This document shows, piece by piece, positions 47,026-58,268 of a stretch of 64,000 nt of DNA. A model generated the notes under the pieces. The model ran no database searches. It was not told where the DNA came from and worked only from the letters and a program-made list of their open reading frames with translations. A program made the position numbers and the translations under genes. Each line of letters opens with the position of its first letter. The stretch's first letter is position 1. Source of the DNA: Yamagishiella unicocca (lineage: Eukaryota > Chlorophyta > Chlorophyceae > Chlamydomonadales > Volvocaceae); the NCBI GenBank assembly GCA_003116995.1, contig BDSL01000031.1:372001-436000 (forward strand). The letters are read 5' to 3'.

Positions 47026-50000
47026 ATGGAGGTGGGTTATAAGACAGCGATGGGATTAATGGGGCTCAGGACTCGACATGTGACCGCCGAAAGGGACCAA
47101 CCGTCGGTGTCGCTTCTCACCCACGCAGCGCTACACATACGTCTCCACCATAAGCGCCGGTGCATATGGAGTTGTATACCAATGTGTTGACTCGGAGACA
47201 GGCAGATATGTGGCCGCTAAGGGAATTCGCTCGGCTCATACGGATGCAGAGGTGCGCTTGCCACGAGGCTGTGGACTGCGCAACGCATGCGTGGTCTGTA
47301 TCAATGATTGGTAGGGTATAATTGCCAATTAAATGTCAATTATTTACCTGCGTGGCCAAACGGACAGGGCCCCGCTCCGGGTTCGGTAGTTGACGGAGGA
47401 CACTCCTTCAAAGAAAGCGTCGCAGCACGGGGGGTATAACAAACCCGAACTGGTCTACGCAGCTCGCGTAATGGGAAATTTTAGTCGAGGTCAGGGTTAG
47501 GGCTGAGGGCACGGAAGCGGAACGCCCAACGCGACCCCAACTGGCCGCCCCCACCTCCGCCGGCAAGCAGTAAACTCCTCATAACCGTCATGATCCACGC
47601 ATCTGCGCGCGTTGCTACCGTGGCCCTGTTATAGGCCAGGGCCCCCGGGCACGAGGGCATTGCACGCCAGCCCGGTCAACCCAAGCCCGCCTGCCTCCCT
47701 GCCGCACAGGTGATGCGTTTGACCGTTCGCGAGGTGAAGATCCTCAAGATGCTGCCGCCGCACCCCAATGTCGTGCGCCTTCTTGAGGCCTTCAGGAGCA
47801 GCAGCGGCAGGCGGGTGGCGTGTGTTGGGTCGGGAGGGAGGGAGGGGGGGAGAGAAGGAGAGGGGGTCAAAGGGGTGCTGGGCAGCGGTCTGCCCGCCTC
47901 GCTTGCTGACCAGCGTCCCCTCTGGGCAACCCTGGTCTTGGGTGGTCCACCGATCTAACCTCCGTGGTTCCCCCACAGGGTGTACCTGGTCTTGGGTGGT
48001 CCACCGATCTAACCTCCGTGGTTCCCCCACAGGGTGTACCTGGCCTTGGGTGGTCCACCGATCTAACCTCCGTGGTTCCCCCACAGGGTGTACCTGGTCT
48101 TTGAGTACGTGGAACGGAGTCTGCACCAGGTGGGTCGCGGGATGGGTCGGTGGGTCGGTGGGACGCAGCTTGCACCAGGTGGGGGACTGGGGCACCAGGG
48201 GATGGGATAACGGCGAGCGAGAACGAGAGGGGATGGCGCGAGTCGAGCGATGGCAACACGCGTCACGCCAACCGGCCCTCCAAGCTCATGTAGCCGGGCC
48301 GCTCCGCCGCGCGGTGGCGGCTGGCGGCCCCTGGGACCTGAGCGTGGGGGCTCCAAAATTTGGGGGAAGGGGGGGTGGCATAAAAAACGTTTACGCGACA
48401 GGGACGATATGATAATTGGCGCATGGTCGTCGGACATGCACGGATTGCCTGGGCGCATGCAGTGTGCGCACTGGGACGCGCGCTGAGGTTGCAAGGAAAA
48501 CCCGTGTACGAAAGAGAAAGCCGTACGTTCTCAAGGCGGGGGTAGGCCTGCTACGATACCTGGCACGGCGTGTACCGCACGTCTGAAACGGTTTGTGGTG
48601 CCGTGCCGTGTATGCCCCAGCCGCCGCAGTTTCCTCGCTCACACCGCTGCCCCACTTCCCTCCACCCCGCTGGTCTCAGGAGCTGGACCGCCACCCTTCC
48701 GGGTCGCTGCCGGGCCCTATGGTCAAGTCCGTCGCCTGGCAGCTGCTTCACGCGCTGGGGCACTGCCACGACAACAAGGTGGGCCCGAGGGCGGGGAGGG
48801 GGAGAGGGGGCAGGGTCCGTGTGTTTTTGTGGCGCTCCACGGCTGACCAACAGGCCGGACGGACCGCGCCGACGGTCTGCTGTGCGCATGCATGCATCCA
48901 GTCGTACGGCAAGCATTGGGGTCGTGGGGCATTGTCCCTGGCCCCTGCCGTCCCTGGCCCCTGCCGTCCCTGCCCCTGCCGTCCCTGGCCCCTGCCGTCC
49001 CTGCCCCTGCCGTCCCTGGCCCCTGCCGTCCCTGGCCACAGTGGAAATGCCGTCCACCGCCCAGCCCTCCTGCGTGCATGCTCAGACACGTGTCCAAAGC
49101 GTCTCCCTACCTCATATTCCTGCTTCCTCCGTGTCGTGTTGGGCGGGCCGCCGTCCTCACGGTTCAGGCAGCCGAACCAAGCCCTCCTGCGTGCAACCTG
49201 GAACCCGTGCTCCCTCCAACCTCCGACCAGGTTCCCGGTTACCCTCCCAAGTTATTACAATACACGTTTCCTCAAAAAACGTTGCCTCAAGATACGTTTC
49301 CTCAAGATGCGTTTCCTCAATATACGTATCCTCAAGATACGTTTCCTCAAAATACGTTGCCTCAAAATACGTTGCCCCCCCTCCCTTAGGTGGTCCACCG
49401 GGACCTCAAGCCCGCCAACGTCCTACTGACTGGATACACTCCAGGGGTGGGTAGCGGCGGAGTAGCCAAGCTCTGCGACTTTGGGTTTTCGCGCCTGGTC
49501 CGAGGTGGCGGCGGCGGCGCAGCGGGCTGCCTGACCGGCCGCAGCGGCGGCCGCACGCTCAGCATCGGCGGCGGCGTCGGCGGTGCCGTCGGCGGCGGCG
49601 TCAACTTGATGCCGCATGACGTAATGAGCGAGACGTCGCGGCTCAGTTCGTACGTCATGACCCGCTGGTACCGGCCGCCGGGTGCGTGAGGGCGTGTGTG
49701 GAGGGGTGGGGGTAGCGGAGAAATACATGCTTTGTCACGTGGGGCGACGTGTTTGTCACATGGGACCACGTGTTTGCCACATGGAACGACGTGTTTGTCA
49801 CGTCCGGCCACGTGTTTCTCACATGGGGCCACATGTTTGTCACATGGGGGGGCTGGGGTAGGGTGTGTGGGTTACGGGGGCTGTCAGGGCGGGTGACGGG
49901 TAGCCTGGGGGGGCGCCGGGGTAGGATTGGAGAGTGGCGAGGAGGGACGTGTGGGTGAGCGCAGTGTGTGTTGAATGTGTATTGATGTGGCGGCCAGGGT

Positions 50001-53000
50001 CAGCGCTCCTGCACACCTCGTCCCCTCATCACCCCCCGCCCGCCGCCCGCGTTTGCGCCTTTTCTTGACCCGGAACCTCGGACCCTGGATCCGATCTCGA
50101 CAGAGGTGAGCCCGCCGCAGGGCAGGGTAGCTGGAGACAAGAGGTGTTTGTGTTTGTGATTTCGGTGGTTCAATTGTTAGTGCGATCCTGTTGCATTTCG
50201 GTGGTTCAATTGTTAGTGCGATTCTGTTGCATTTCGGTGGTTTCAATTGTTAGTGCGATCCTGTTGCACATGTGGGTGCTAGTGTGACCGGAGTTATCGT
50301 TGTGGCGAAACAACGCTGGCGTGTGACGGGGAGGGTAGTTATGCCGTCTACTCGCGCAGCCGCAAACCCACACACGCCCCACCACCGCGTCCCTCCCCTC
50401 TCCCCCTCCACCTGCAGGTCCTCGTGGGCGATTCGTACGGCACCGCCATCGACATCTGGTACGACACGACACTCACAGCCCCGGGGGCGGACGCAGTTCG
50501 CTCTGTTTCATGCGCTGGGGTCTCCTCCCCATGTGTTTGTGTGTGTGTTTGTGTTTTGTCGGGCAGCCATCGTACCTGCCCATGACACGTCCTCGGCCCT
50601 CACCCCTGTCTTGCTCCGAAGCCCGCAGTCCCAAGGCCGCCCCTCCCTCCCTTGCCGTGCTCCGCCCAGGTCGTACGGCTGCACTCTGGCCGAGCTCGCC
50701 ACCGGCAGGCCGCTGTTCCCGGGTGCGTTGAGAGGGACCCGTGGGTCGGCACGTAGACCCGCTGTTCCGGGGTAGGTGGGAGGGACCTCCCTCTGCAGTC
50801 CAGGCCCCAGACCCTTCACGGGGACCGGACCGTGGCGGGGGAGGGGGGGGGGGCGGCAACGTCTCGTCCAGGAGAGTGGTGTCGCACGAGTGGTGTCGCA
50901 CGAGTGGTGGCGCACGAGTGGTGGCTTTTTATTCGGTTCGGCTGACGAGAATAATGGCCGGCCCCCCTCAAGTGAGACCCCGAACTCCCCCCACCCTACT
51001 GCCCCCCCCCCCTCCGCCTGCAGGCCAGTCCACTGTGGACCAGCTGTGGCGCATCATGCGCTGCCTGGGTCCCCTCAGCCCCGGACATATGGCCCGAGTG
51101 CTGCTGGACAAGCGGCTGGCGGCACTCGCGCAGCCGCCCGCGCGATCTCGGAACCTGCGGCAGCGGCTGCCGGTGAGCGGGAGGGGGGGGAACAGAAGAC
51201 CCGTGGGTCGGCACCCGGAGACAAGTAAAACCGACGAGGGTAACCGTTGGCGACGCTGCTTGTGTGTGTGTGTGGTGCCTGCTGTCTTTCCACGCGGCGC
51301 GCCAACGCAGTCGCTCGGACCGCCCCGAATCTGGATCCGGATCTCTGTTTGCCGTACGCGGAACCAGCGACGCTGCTTGTGTGACGGGGCGGATTGGGAG
51401 GAGGGGGACGGGGCGGATTGGGAGGAGGGGGGCGGGGCGGATTGGGAGGAGGGGGGCGGGGCGGATTGGGAGGAGGGGGCGACGGGGCGGATTGGGAGGA
51501 GGGGGCGACGGGGCGGATTGGGAGGAGGGGGCGACGGGGCGGATTGGGAGGAGGGGGCGACGGGGCGGATTGGGAGGAGGGGGCGACGGGGCGGATTGGG
51601 AGGAGGGGGCGACGGGGCGGATTGGGAGGAGGGGGCGACGGGGCGGATTGGGAGGAGGGGGCGACGGGCGGATTGGGAGGAGGGGGCGACGGGGCGGATT
51701 GGGAGGAGGGGGCGACAGGGCGGATTGGGAGGAGGGGGCGACGGGGCGGATTGGGAGGAGGGGGCGACGGGGCGGATTGGGAGGAGGGGGCGACGGGGCG
51801 GATTGGGAGGAGGGGGCGACAGGGCGGATTGGGAGGAGGGGGCGACGGGGCGGATTGGGAGGAGGGGGGGGGGGGGGGGGCGACGGGGCGGATTGGGAGG
51901 AGGGGGCGACGGGGCGGATTGGGAGGAGGGGGCGACGGGGCGGATTGGGAGGAGGGGGCGACGGGGCGGATTGGGAGGAGGGGGCGACGGGGCGGATTGG
52001 GAGGAGGGGGCGACGGGGCGGATTGGGAGGAGGGGGCGACGGGGCGGATTGGGAGGAGGGGCGACGGGGCGGATTGGGAGGAGGGGGCGACGGGGCGGAT
52101 TGGGAGGAGGGGCGACGGGCGGAGGGGGCGACGGGGCGGATTGGGAGGAGGGGGCGACGGGGCGAATTGGGAGGCGGCGGACAGGGCGGATTGGGAGGAG
52201 GGGGTTTGGTAAGAGAATCCGCGAATTGGGAGGAGGGGGCGACGGGGAATGGGTGAGTGTGGTGACCGTCCCGCAGCTCCGGTGTGTCGCACCTGCATTC
52301 GTTGGCCGCTTTCGATTGTCCGATCGTTCTTGGCCTTCGCCGCGGTTGCGGGTGCGTGTGCCGCCCTCCGAGCCGCAGGAGGTGAGCTCCGACCTGCTGG
52401 ACGTGTTGACGGCCTGCCTCACCCTGGACCCGCGCCGCCGACCCACGGTTCGCGACCTGCTCCAGATGCCGTACTTTTGGGAAGTGCCGCGCCTCCTCGC
52501 GGGTACCGACCTCGTGCGGCAGCTGTCGTACGCCGCGGACTTGGCGTGTACGATCAGTGGCAGCAAGTCGGGGTCAGGGATGGCACCGGCGGCGGCGGCG
52601 GCGGCGGCGGGGCGGCGAACCTCCGCCGGTCCGGACCTGTTGGTCCCCACAAAGGGATCTTTTGGGGAGCCCGCTCGGAGGCGCTACAGCAGCGGCAAGA
52701 TGCCCGTCTACGGGCCAGCGACGTCCACGACGGCGGCGGCGGCGGCGGCGGCGGCGCCGCTGCCGCCGGCGCAGTCCGAACGGAGGAGGGAGCGGGTCGA
52801 GGCGCCTCCTGCTGGCGGCGGCAATGCCACCGCCGTCGCAGGCTGCCGCATCTCCAGCGTCGAGTACGCCGCTGCTGCTCCTGTTCCTGCTGGCGCCGCC
52901 TGCGCTCCTGCTGGCGCTGTTGATGCCTCTAATGCGGCCGCTGCTTCTGCTCCTGCTGCTGCTGCTTCTGCTGTCGCTGCTTCTGCTAGCTTCCTTGCGG

Positions 53001-53498
53001 AGCCTGGGGCGTTGACGGCAAAGCTTGCCGGCCTGGTGGCAGCGGCGGCGGCAGATGCGCCTCGGGTCGAATGCGCCCCCGCCGCCCCCGCCTCGGGCAC
53101 CAGCAGCAACCACCTATGCATTGGGGTGACGGCGGCGGCCCTCACCAACATCGCAGCCGCCATGCCGTTGCAGTCGTCGGGTCCTTCCTCCCCTGGACCG
53201 CTGTCGCTTGCCGTACTCCTCACGACCAACTTCGCCGGCGTCCTGCCCGCCGCCGCCGTCCCCACCGCCGGCGCCACAGCGATATCATCCATGTTGCCGC
53301 CGCTACCGCCCGCCGCCGATGACTCAGCCGCCACTGCGCCCGACCCCACGTGCAGCCCCTTCAACTCCAATGTGGCCTTATGCGCTGTCGCCGCCGCCAC
53401 CCCCTCCATGACGGCGGCGGCAGTGGCGGATGTGCCCAAAGCCCCGGGTGCTGCCGGCCGCTGCGTGATGGCGGTGTCCGTCGTGGAGGCCGCTGCCG

Positions 53499-53589
<91 letters not shown>

Positions 53590-56500
53590 CACCGCCGTCG
53601 CCGGCGGCGAATTGGGGGAGATGTCCGCTGGTGTCGTCATCGAGGGCAGCCTTGCGGAGAGCATGACTTGGGACTCGGTGTCGGGTGCCGGTTTGGGTAC
53701 AGGCGGCGGCGATGGCGCCGGCGCGGGTGACGGCGGAGTCGGTGGCGGGGGCGGGGGCCGCGGTGGGATAAGGCGGACTCTGGATGCTTTCATGCCGGGG
53801 CCGGGCGGCGGTCCCCAGCAGACACCGCCCCGCACGTCGGCGGCGGCGGCGGCGGCGGGCAGCTCGCATATGGCGGCAGCGGCGGGAGCTGGGCCGGCGC
53901 TGTTCATGGTCCACCCGCAGATCGAAAGCAGCTGCGATGGTACGACACTGGGCGCTGGCAGCGAGTACGAGCTGACGGCGCCGCTGCCGCTGCGCGGCGC
54001 GGAGGACTCGTGTGACGGTCAGGCGCCGGCTGGCGTCATGTCCGGTGCCGCGATGAAACCGCGGACGCTGGCTGCCAGGATGAGGAGCTACGTGCGAGGA
54101 AGCAGCAGCAGCTGCAGCAGTGGCGGCCGGAGCCGGAAGCAGCAGCAGGCCTCGCTGTGCATTGGCGGCGGACGAGGCGGCGGCGGTGGCGGCGGCGGCG
54201 GCGGCTGCCAGATGGCGGTGTCGATACCGGGATGCGGCGGGGGTGCGGACTTGCTCCGCGCTGCGGGGGCATCGGCGTACGACCTGCCGTACGTCTTGAG
54301 CCCGACGGGCGCGCCAGCGATGTCGCCGTGCGGCGCCGGGGGTACGCTGCTGCCGCACCACCGACGGCCTGCCGCCAACGGGGCTTACGTGATGCAGGTG
54401 CGCGCTGGGCGTGCTGTGCTGTGCTGTGCTGTGCGCGCTGTGCGCCGTGTGCGGGGTGGGGAGTTGGTGGCAGCGTAGTAGGGGTGCCTGTGCCGCATTT
54501 GCGTCGCATTTGATCTTCCTGTGGGCGCATGATGACCATGATGCGCTGGGGGTGGAGAAGTCGTCGCCAGCGACCGATGGCTTGCCGGCCGGGCGCCAAC
54601 CCATGTGTGCGTTCATTCCGACAACCCCTGCCCTCCGCTTATCAGCCCCCCTCGCAACCTAACTTGCACCAACGGCCACCCCACCACCGTATGTATGTCC
54701 TAAACGAGTTTTTCTTCGTGCATGGTTTTTCCTCGCAACCCCACCACCCCAGAACACCGCCAGCTCCGGCGCCTTCAGCCTGGGCGGCTCCCCCTGGGTC
54801 CTCAGCACCACCTGCGCCGGCGGCACCTCGCCGTACGGCTCGCTCCTGGCGTCCGGTAGCAACGCCGTCTGTGACATGACCCACACGCCGACCCAGCTGA
54901 CCCACGCCTCCCTGGAGCCCTCGACCATCGCCGTACATCCGCTCCTCCACCAGGCGCACGAAGGGACCCAGGAGGAGCAGCGGGGGGCTGCCGTCAGCGG
55001 CAACGGTTGCTGCTATAGCCACACCTCGCGCTGGATGTCCAGACACAGCCTGGAGTTCGGGGCCCCCAACGTGGCTGCTTTCGCCTTGACTGGTTTGAGA
55101 TCAGGGGAGGGGGAGGGGCTAGTGGCCACCACCGCCGCTGCTGCCGTCGCCGCGGTTGATGACGGCCGGCCTTCCGTCGCCCCGAGCGGCAACGGCCGTG
55201 CTGTTCCCCCAAACAGCCGCCTGACGTACGCCCTGCTGCAGCAGCAACAACAGCAACAGCAGCAACAGCAGCAACAGCAGCAACAGCAGCAACAGCAGCA
55301 ACAACAACAACAACAACAGCAACAGCAGCAACAGCAGCAACAACCACAGCAGCAGCAACAGCAGCAACAGCAGCAACAGCAGCAACAGCAGCAACAGGAG
55401 CAACAGCAGCAACAGCAGCAACAGCAGCAACAGCAACAGCAGCAACAACAGCAGCAGCCACACCGGCAGTCTCCGAAGGCGGCGGTGACGGGGCCCGAGG
55501 GGAACCAGCTGCCCGCCACAGCCTCCAGCTCGTCCCTCATCAAACGCACGGCTTCCCCCACGACCGCCGCCCCGGGGGCTCGATCGCCGCACTGCGGTGG
55601 GGCCTGCGACGGCTACAGCGGCTGCATCTGCCTGGGCGTGGGGCCCCCTGCGGGCATATCCCTCCCCTCCCGCAGGACGACCACGAGCCAGCAGGTATCA
55701 GCCAGCGGCAGCGGCGTGTCCCTCGCGGCCGCCGCCGCCGCCCACTGGGGCCTCCGGCCGTTCCGGGCCGCCCGCGCCCGCTCCGTGACCTTGGACGAGT
55801 CGCTGTGCATAACGCCACGCCTGGCCGCCGCAGGCGCCCCCGCCGCGGGGGCCGCGGGGGCCGCGGGAATGGCGGCGTCGGGGTCGGCCTCGATGTTCTC
55901 CAACACCGCTGCTGCGGGGTCACCGCAACGCACCACCGAGGGCTCACAATCAGACGCCAGCAGCAGGCACGGCAGCGGCGGCGGCGGCGGCGGCGGCGTG
56001 TGCCGTCAGATGAGCTCCATCTCCGTCAGCGGCGTATCGCAGACGGAGCCGCAGTGCCAGGCGGCTGGGGGCGCCGCCGTTGCGCCACCGTCTCGCTGCT
56101 GTCGCCTGCTGGGCGACGCGCCCAACACACAGCCGGCGCCATGGACGCCTGGCGGAGCAGCCGCTGACGGCGGCGGGGGCGGCGGCGGCAGCGCCTCCGT
56201 GTCGGCAGTGCCAGGCTTCGGTCGGCGGAGCCTCCAGCAGCTCACAGTATGTACGACAGCTGTCAGCAGAAGCCGCAGCCGACTCAGCAACGTCCAACAG
56301 CAGCCGCCGTCAGCGGTGTCGGCGGCGGCGACGGAGGCGCCTGGCGGCGTTGCCTTCGCTGCCCCTGTACCGATCGGAGGCTGCGGAAGCGGAAGCGGCG
56401 GCAACCACCGGTGGCACGAGGTGCCACACGTGGCAGGGGGCTCGTACACGAGCGGCGTCTGCTGTCCGGCCGGAACGACCCACGGGTCGCTGATGATGAC

Positions 56501-57131
56501 GGGGAACGCGATCCTGGACGGCACCGTCGGCTCGCGCCACTCCAGCGTGGTAGGCGGCTTCAGCCTGGTAGGCGTCGGTGACCCCGCGCTGTCTTCCACA
56601 CTGTACGCGTCCTCTGCGGCCATCTCCGCCGCCGCCACCGCATGCGGCGCACCCACCGCCACCACCACAGCCACAGCCACGGCGGCAGTGGCGGTGGCAG
56701 TGGCGGGTACCATCCTCGAGGTCGACCCGGAGGACGAGGCGCGCGGTGGCCTCCCATCCGACGCCACGGCCACCCAGGCGACGACAGCCGCATCACCGCT
56801 CCTCGACGCCCAGCCTCGCGGCAGGGAGGCGGGCGGATGCGGCAACCCGGGTAGGGCGTCACAGCAGTCCCCAGCTTGGGCTGCTGACAGCGGCGCCAAG
56901 CGCGCGCCTGCTGGCGGTGCCGGCTTCTACCCGCCGGTGAATGCCATCGCGGCCGCGACCCCGGCAGCCTGGGGCAGGAAGAAGGAGCCGCCGGCGGCGG
57001 CGGCGGCGGCTCAAGGCTCCGGCGGCTGCACCGGCTCTCGCTCCGGCTCCCTGCGCAGTGCCTTGAAGCGGCGGCTGCGGTCGCTTAAGATGCGATTGCG
57101 TGAGCTGCTGGCGGGGCGGCGAGGAGGGTGA
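47026..57131 (+). CDS. CDKL-like protein kinase with giant low-complexity C-terminal tail
   Basis: Exons: 47026-47031, 47129-47251, 47710-47810, 48087-48129, 48680-48778, 49390-49681, 50104-50105 (candidate microexon), 50418-50458, 50670-50722, 51024-51172, 52277-54397, 54753-57131; about 1,802 aa. The start ATG-GAG then RYTYVSTISAGAYGVVY matches the N-terminus of CDKL kinases (MEKYE type). Seen: glycine loop 10-19, VAAK Lys33, REVKILKML, YLVFEYVERSL, HRDLKPAN (127-134), DFG (154-156), SSYVMTRWYRPP (210-221) with an S-x-Y activation motif, LVGDSYGTAIDIW, LAELATGRPLFPG, VDQLWRIMRCLG and LDPRRRPTVRDLL. All catalytic residues are present. The activation loop carries a Gly-rich insert. After about residue 365 come about 1,440 residues of Ala, Gly and Ser runs and a Gln tract of about 75 residues. 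CDKL kinases in related algae control flagellar length; that role here is inference. The intron 3 donor is either GC at 47811 or GT at 47820. Confidence 0.87.
47925..48086. repeat. 54-bp tandem repeat carrying copies of the exon 4 splice acceptor
   Basis: Three acceptor copies (CCCCCACAG/GGTGTACCTGG) occur at 47979, 48033 and 48087, exactly 54 bp apart. Only the last continues into TTTGAGTACGTGGAACG, which encodes the kinase. Upstream copies run into an in-frame TAA. Confidence 0.9.
48930..49040. repeat. 15- to 20-bp tandem repeat in kinase intron 5
   Basis: Mixed CCCCTGCCGTCCCTG and CCCCTGCCGTCCCTGG/GCC units, about seven copies. Confidence 0.8.
49256..49377. repeat. 15-bp tandem repeat in kinase intron 5
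   Basis: About eight copies of TACGTTTCCTCAAGA with variants, just upstream of the acceptor at 49389. Confidence 0.85.
49735..49850. repeat. 21-bp tandem repeat in kinase intron 6
   Basis: About five copies of ACATGGGACCACGTGTTTGTC, including several CACGTG palindromes. Confidence 0.85.
50104..50105 (+). other. Candidate 2-nt microexon (AG) of the CDKL-like kinase
   Basis: The preceding exon ends CCG-CCG-G (phase 1) and the next begins GTC-CTC-GTG (phase 0), so two bases are missing. At 50098-50111 the sequence GACAG/AG/GTGAGC offers an acceptor, two bases and a strong donor. Inserting AG makes GAG and restores the conserved PPE glutamate at residue 222. No other model tried here gave PPE followed by LVGDSYG. 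Confidence 0.4.
50150..50268. repeat. 36-bp tandem repeat in kinase intron between 50105 and 50418
   Basis: Three copies containing TTTCGGTGGTTCAATTGTTA and GTGCGATCCTGTTGCA. Confidence 0.85.
51386..52250. repeat. 26-bp minisatellite, about 30 copies, in kinase intron 10
   Basis: The unit GGCGGATTGGGAGGAGGGGG plus CGACGG repeats with little variation for about 860 bp, with one G-run expansion near 51867. Since 26 is not a multiple of 3 and the unit lacks stops, frames on both strands stay open for hundreds of codons. Confidence 0.93.
55240..55462 (+). repeat. CAG/CAA repeat encoding a polyglutamine tract
   Basis: About 220 bp of CAGCAA-type codons in the last kinase exon encode about 75 Gln with a single Pro and Glu. 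The mix of CAG and CAA means it is interrupted and not a pure CAG run. Antisense poly-Leu and poly-Cys frames are shadows. Confidence 0.93.
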
Positions 57132-57447
57132 GCGCCCCTGACGTACGTTACCCAGCCAGCCAGCTGTGTGGCATTTGGTGTGAGGCTTGGCAGATGCCCC
57201 GATAGCTCTGGGAGGGGAGGCGACGAGGATTTACTAATCGCCGGCACAGGTTACTGTTGGTGGTGCCATTCCTAAATATTGTTACGGTTGCTGCTGCCTT
57301 GCGGGGGGTCCTCACTGCTGATCTAAGAAAGCTATGCACGCCGCGATGAGAGCGGAGTAAGCCTCCCCACAGTGCGCTGGCAAGGTGCGTCAAGGCGGCT
57401 CCTGACCCCCCGGGAGTGGCCGCGTCACGCCGGTTCGGGGTTTCGAG

Positions 57448-57515
57448 GAAGACCCGTGGATGCGAGAAAAAACCGTTAAGAACAGACGTTTTGAGACGCA
57501 TGCTGGAGAACTGGG
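57448..57515. repeat. Dispersed repeat, related to 22712-22780
   Basis: GAAGACCCGTGGATGCGAG followed by GACGTTTTGAGACGCATGCT and GGAGAACTGG. The same blocks in the same order are found in an intron of the EF-hand gene 35 kb away. Confidence 0.65.
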
Positions 57516-58221
57516 TTGAGGGCCCCACCGATTCGGGGTGGGGCGGGTGCGTGGGCAGGGCCTTGCCCTGCCTTGCCCTGCCTTCAGTTGGGAGCCGCGG
57601 TGAGCGGCTGGTGTTAGCGTTTGTGTTGGATGTTGCCGCTAGTGGTAGGGACTTGGTCTGGCGACGGCTTGGTCTCGATTGGGCTCGTGCGCCCTGCGGG
57701 GGCTGCGTCTTGCGCTTCGGTGTATTTTCCAAGCTTCATATTGACGCTTGCACGCCCATACCAAGGTGGGTGATGCAGGGCCCGCCGCTGAGGAAAGCGA
57801 CGGGCCCTCCCTAAATTTGTTCCTTTGGATGAGCTTGGATGCTGTGCATTGACGAAGATTACGCCTCAACTGTTGGCTACCTGGCTTGCTGGCTTGCTGG
57901 CTGGGTGGAAGGATGGCTTGCTGGCTTTGTGGATGGCATATTGCCTGGATCAATGCTTGCGCTCGGAACGGTGCTAACGAGCAAGACCGGGGGGGACTGA
58001 GGGCCGGGAAGGCCGCACTGGGGGAGCTGCGTCAGCGATGGAGTGATGCAAATGAATGTTTAATGGGCGCAAGGGGAGGCAAGGAGACTGCAGGTAGGGG
58101 GCGGCGGGGCTTGAGAATACAACAGACGCCTACCGAAGGCGCATCGGCCGGCTCCCGCGCCTAAGCATGCAAGGCGTCCCTGGCGGCGCGGTGCCGGCGG
58201 TGTGGGGCTGGGGCCTAGTTA

Positions 58222-58268
58222 AGCTAGGTAAACAGATGGATAGACGGACAGATGGACAGATGGATAGC
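58222..58268. repeat. GATGGACA/GATAGACG simple repeat
   Basis: Short imperfect 8- to 9-bp units such as ACAGATGGATAG. Not part of a gene. Confidence 0.7.

Noticed and set aside
51075..52650. Long minus-strand Pro/Ser-rich frames (400-560 codons)
   Set aside because: They are antisense shadows of the 26-bp minisatellite and have no domain or start context.
50741..54478. A single 1,245-codon open frame on the plus strand
   Set aside because: It runs from a true exon through the 26-bp intronic minisatellite into kinase exon 11. The kinase homology demands that 51173-52276 be spliced out.
55013..55592. Poly-Cys and poly-Leu proteins on the minus strand
   Set aside because: They are antisense readings of the CAG/CAA tract in the kinase tail.
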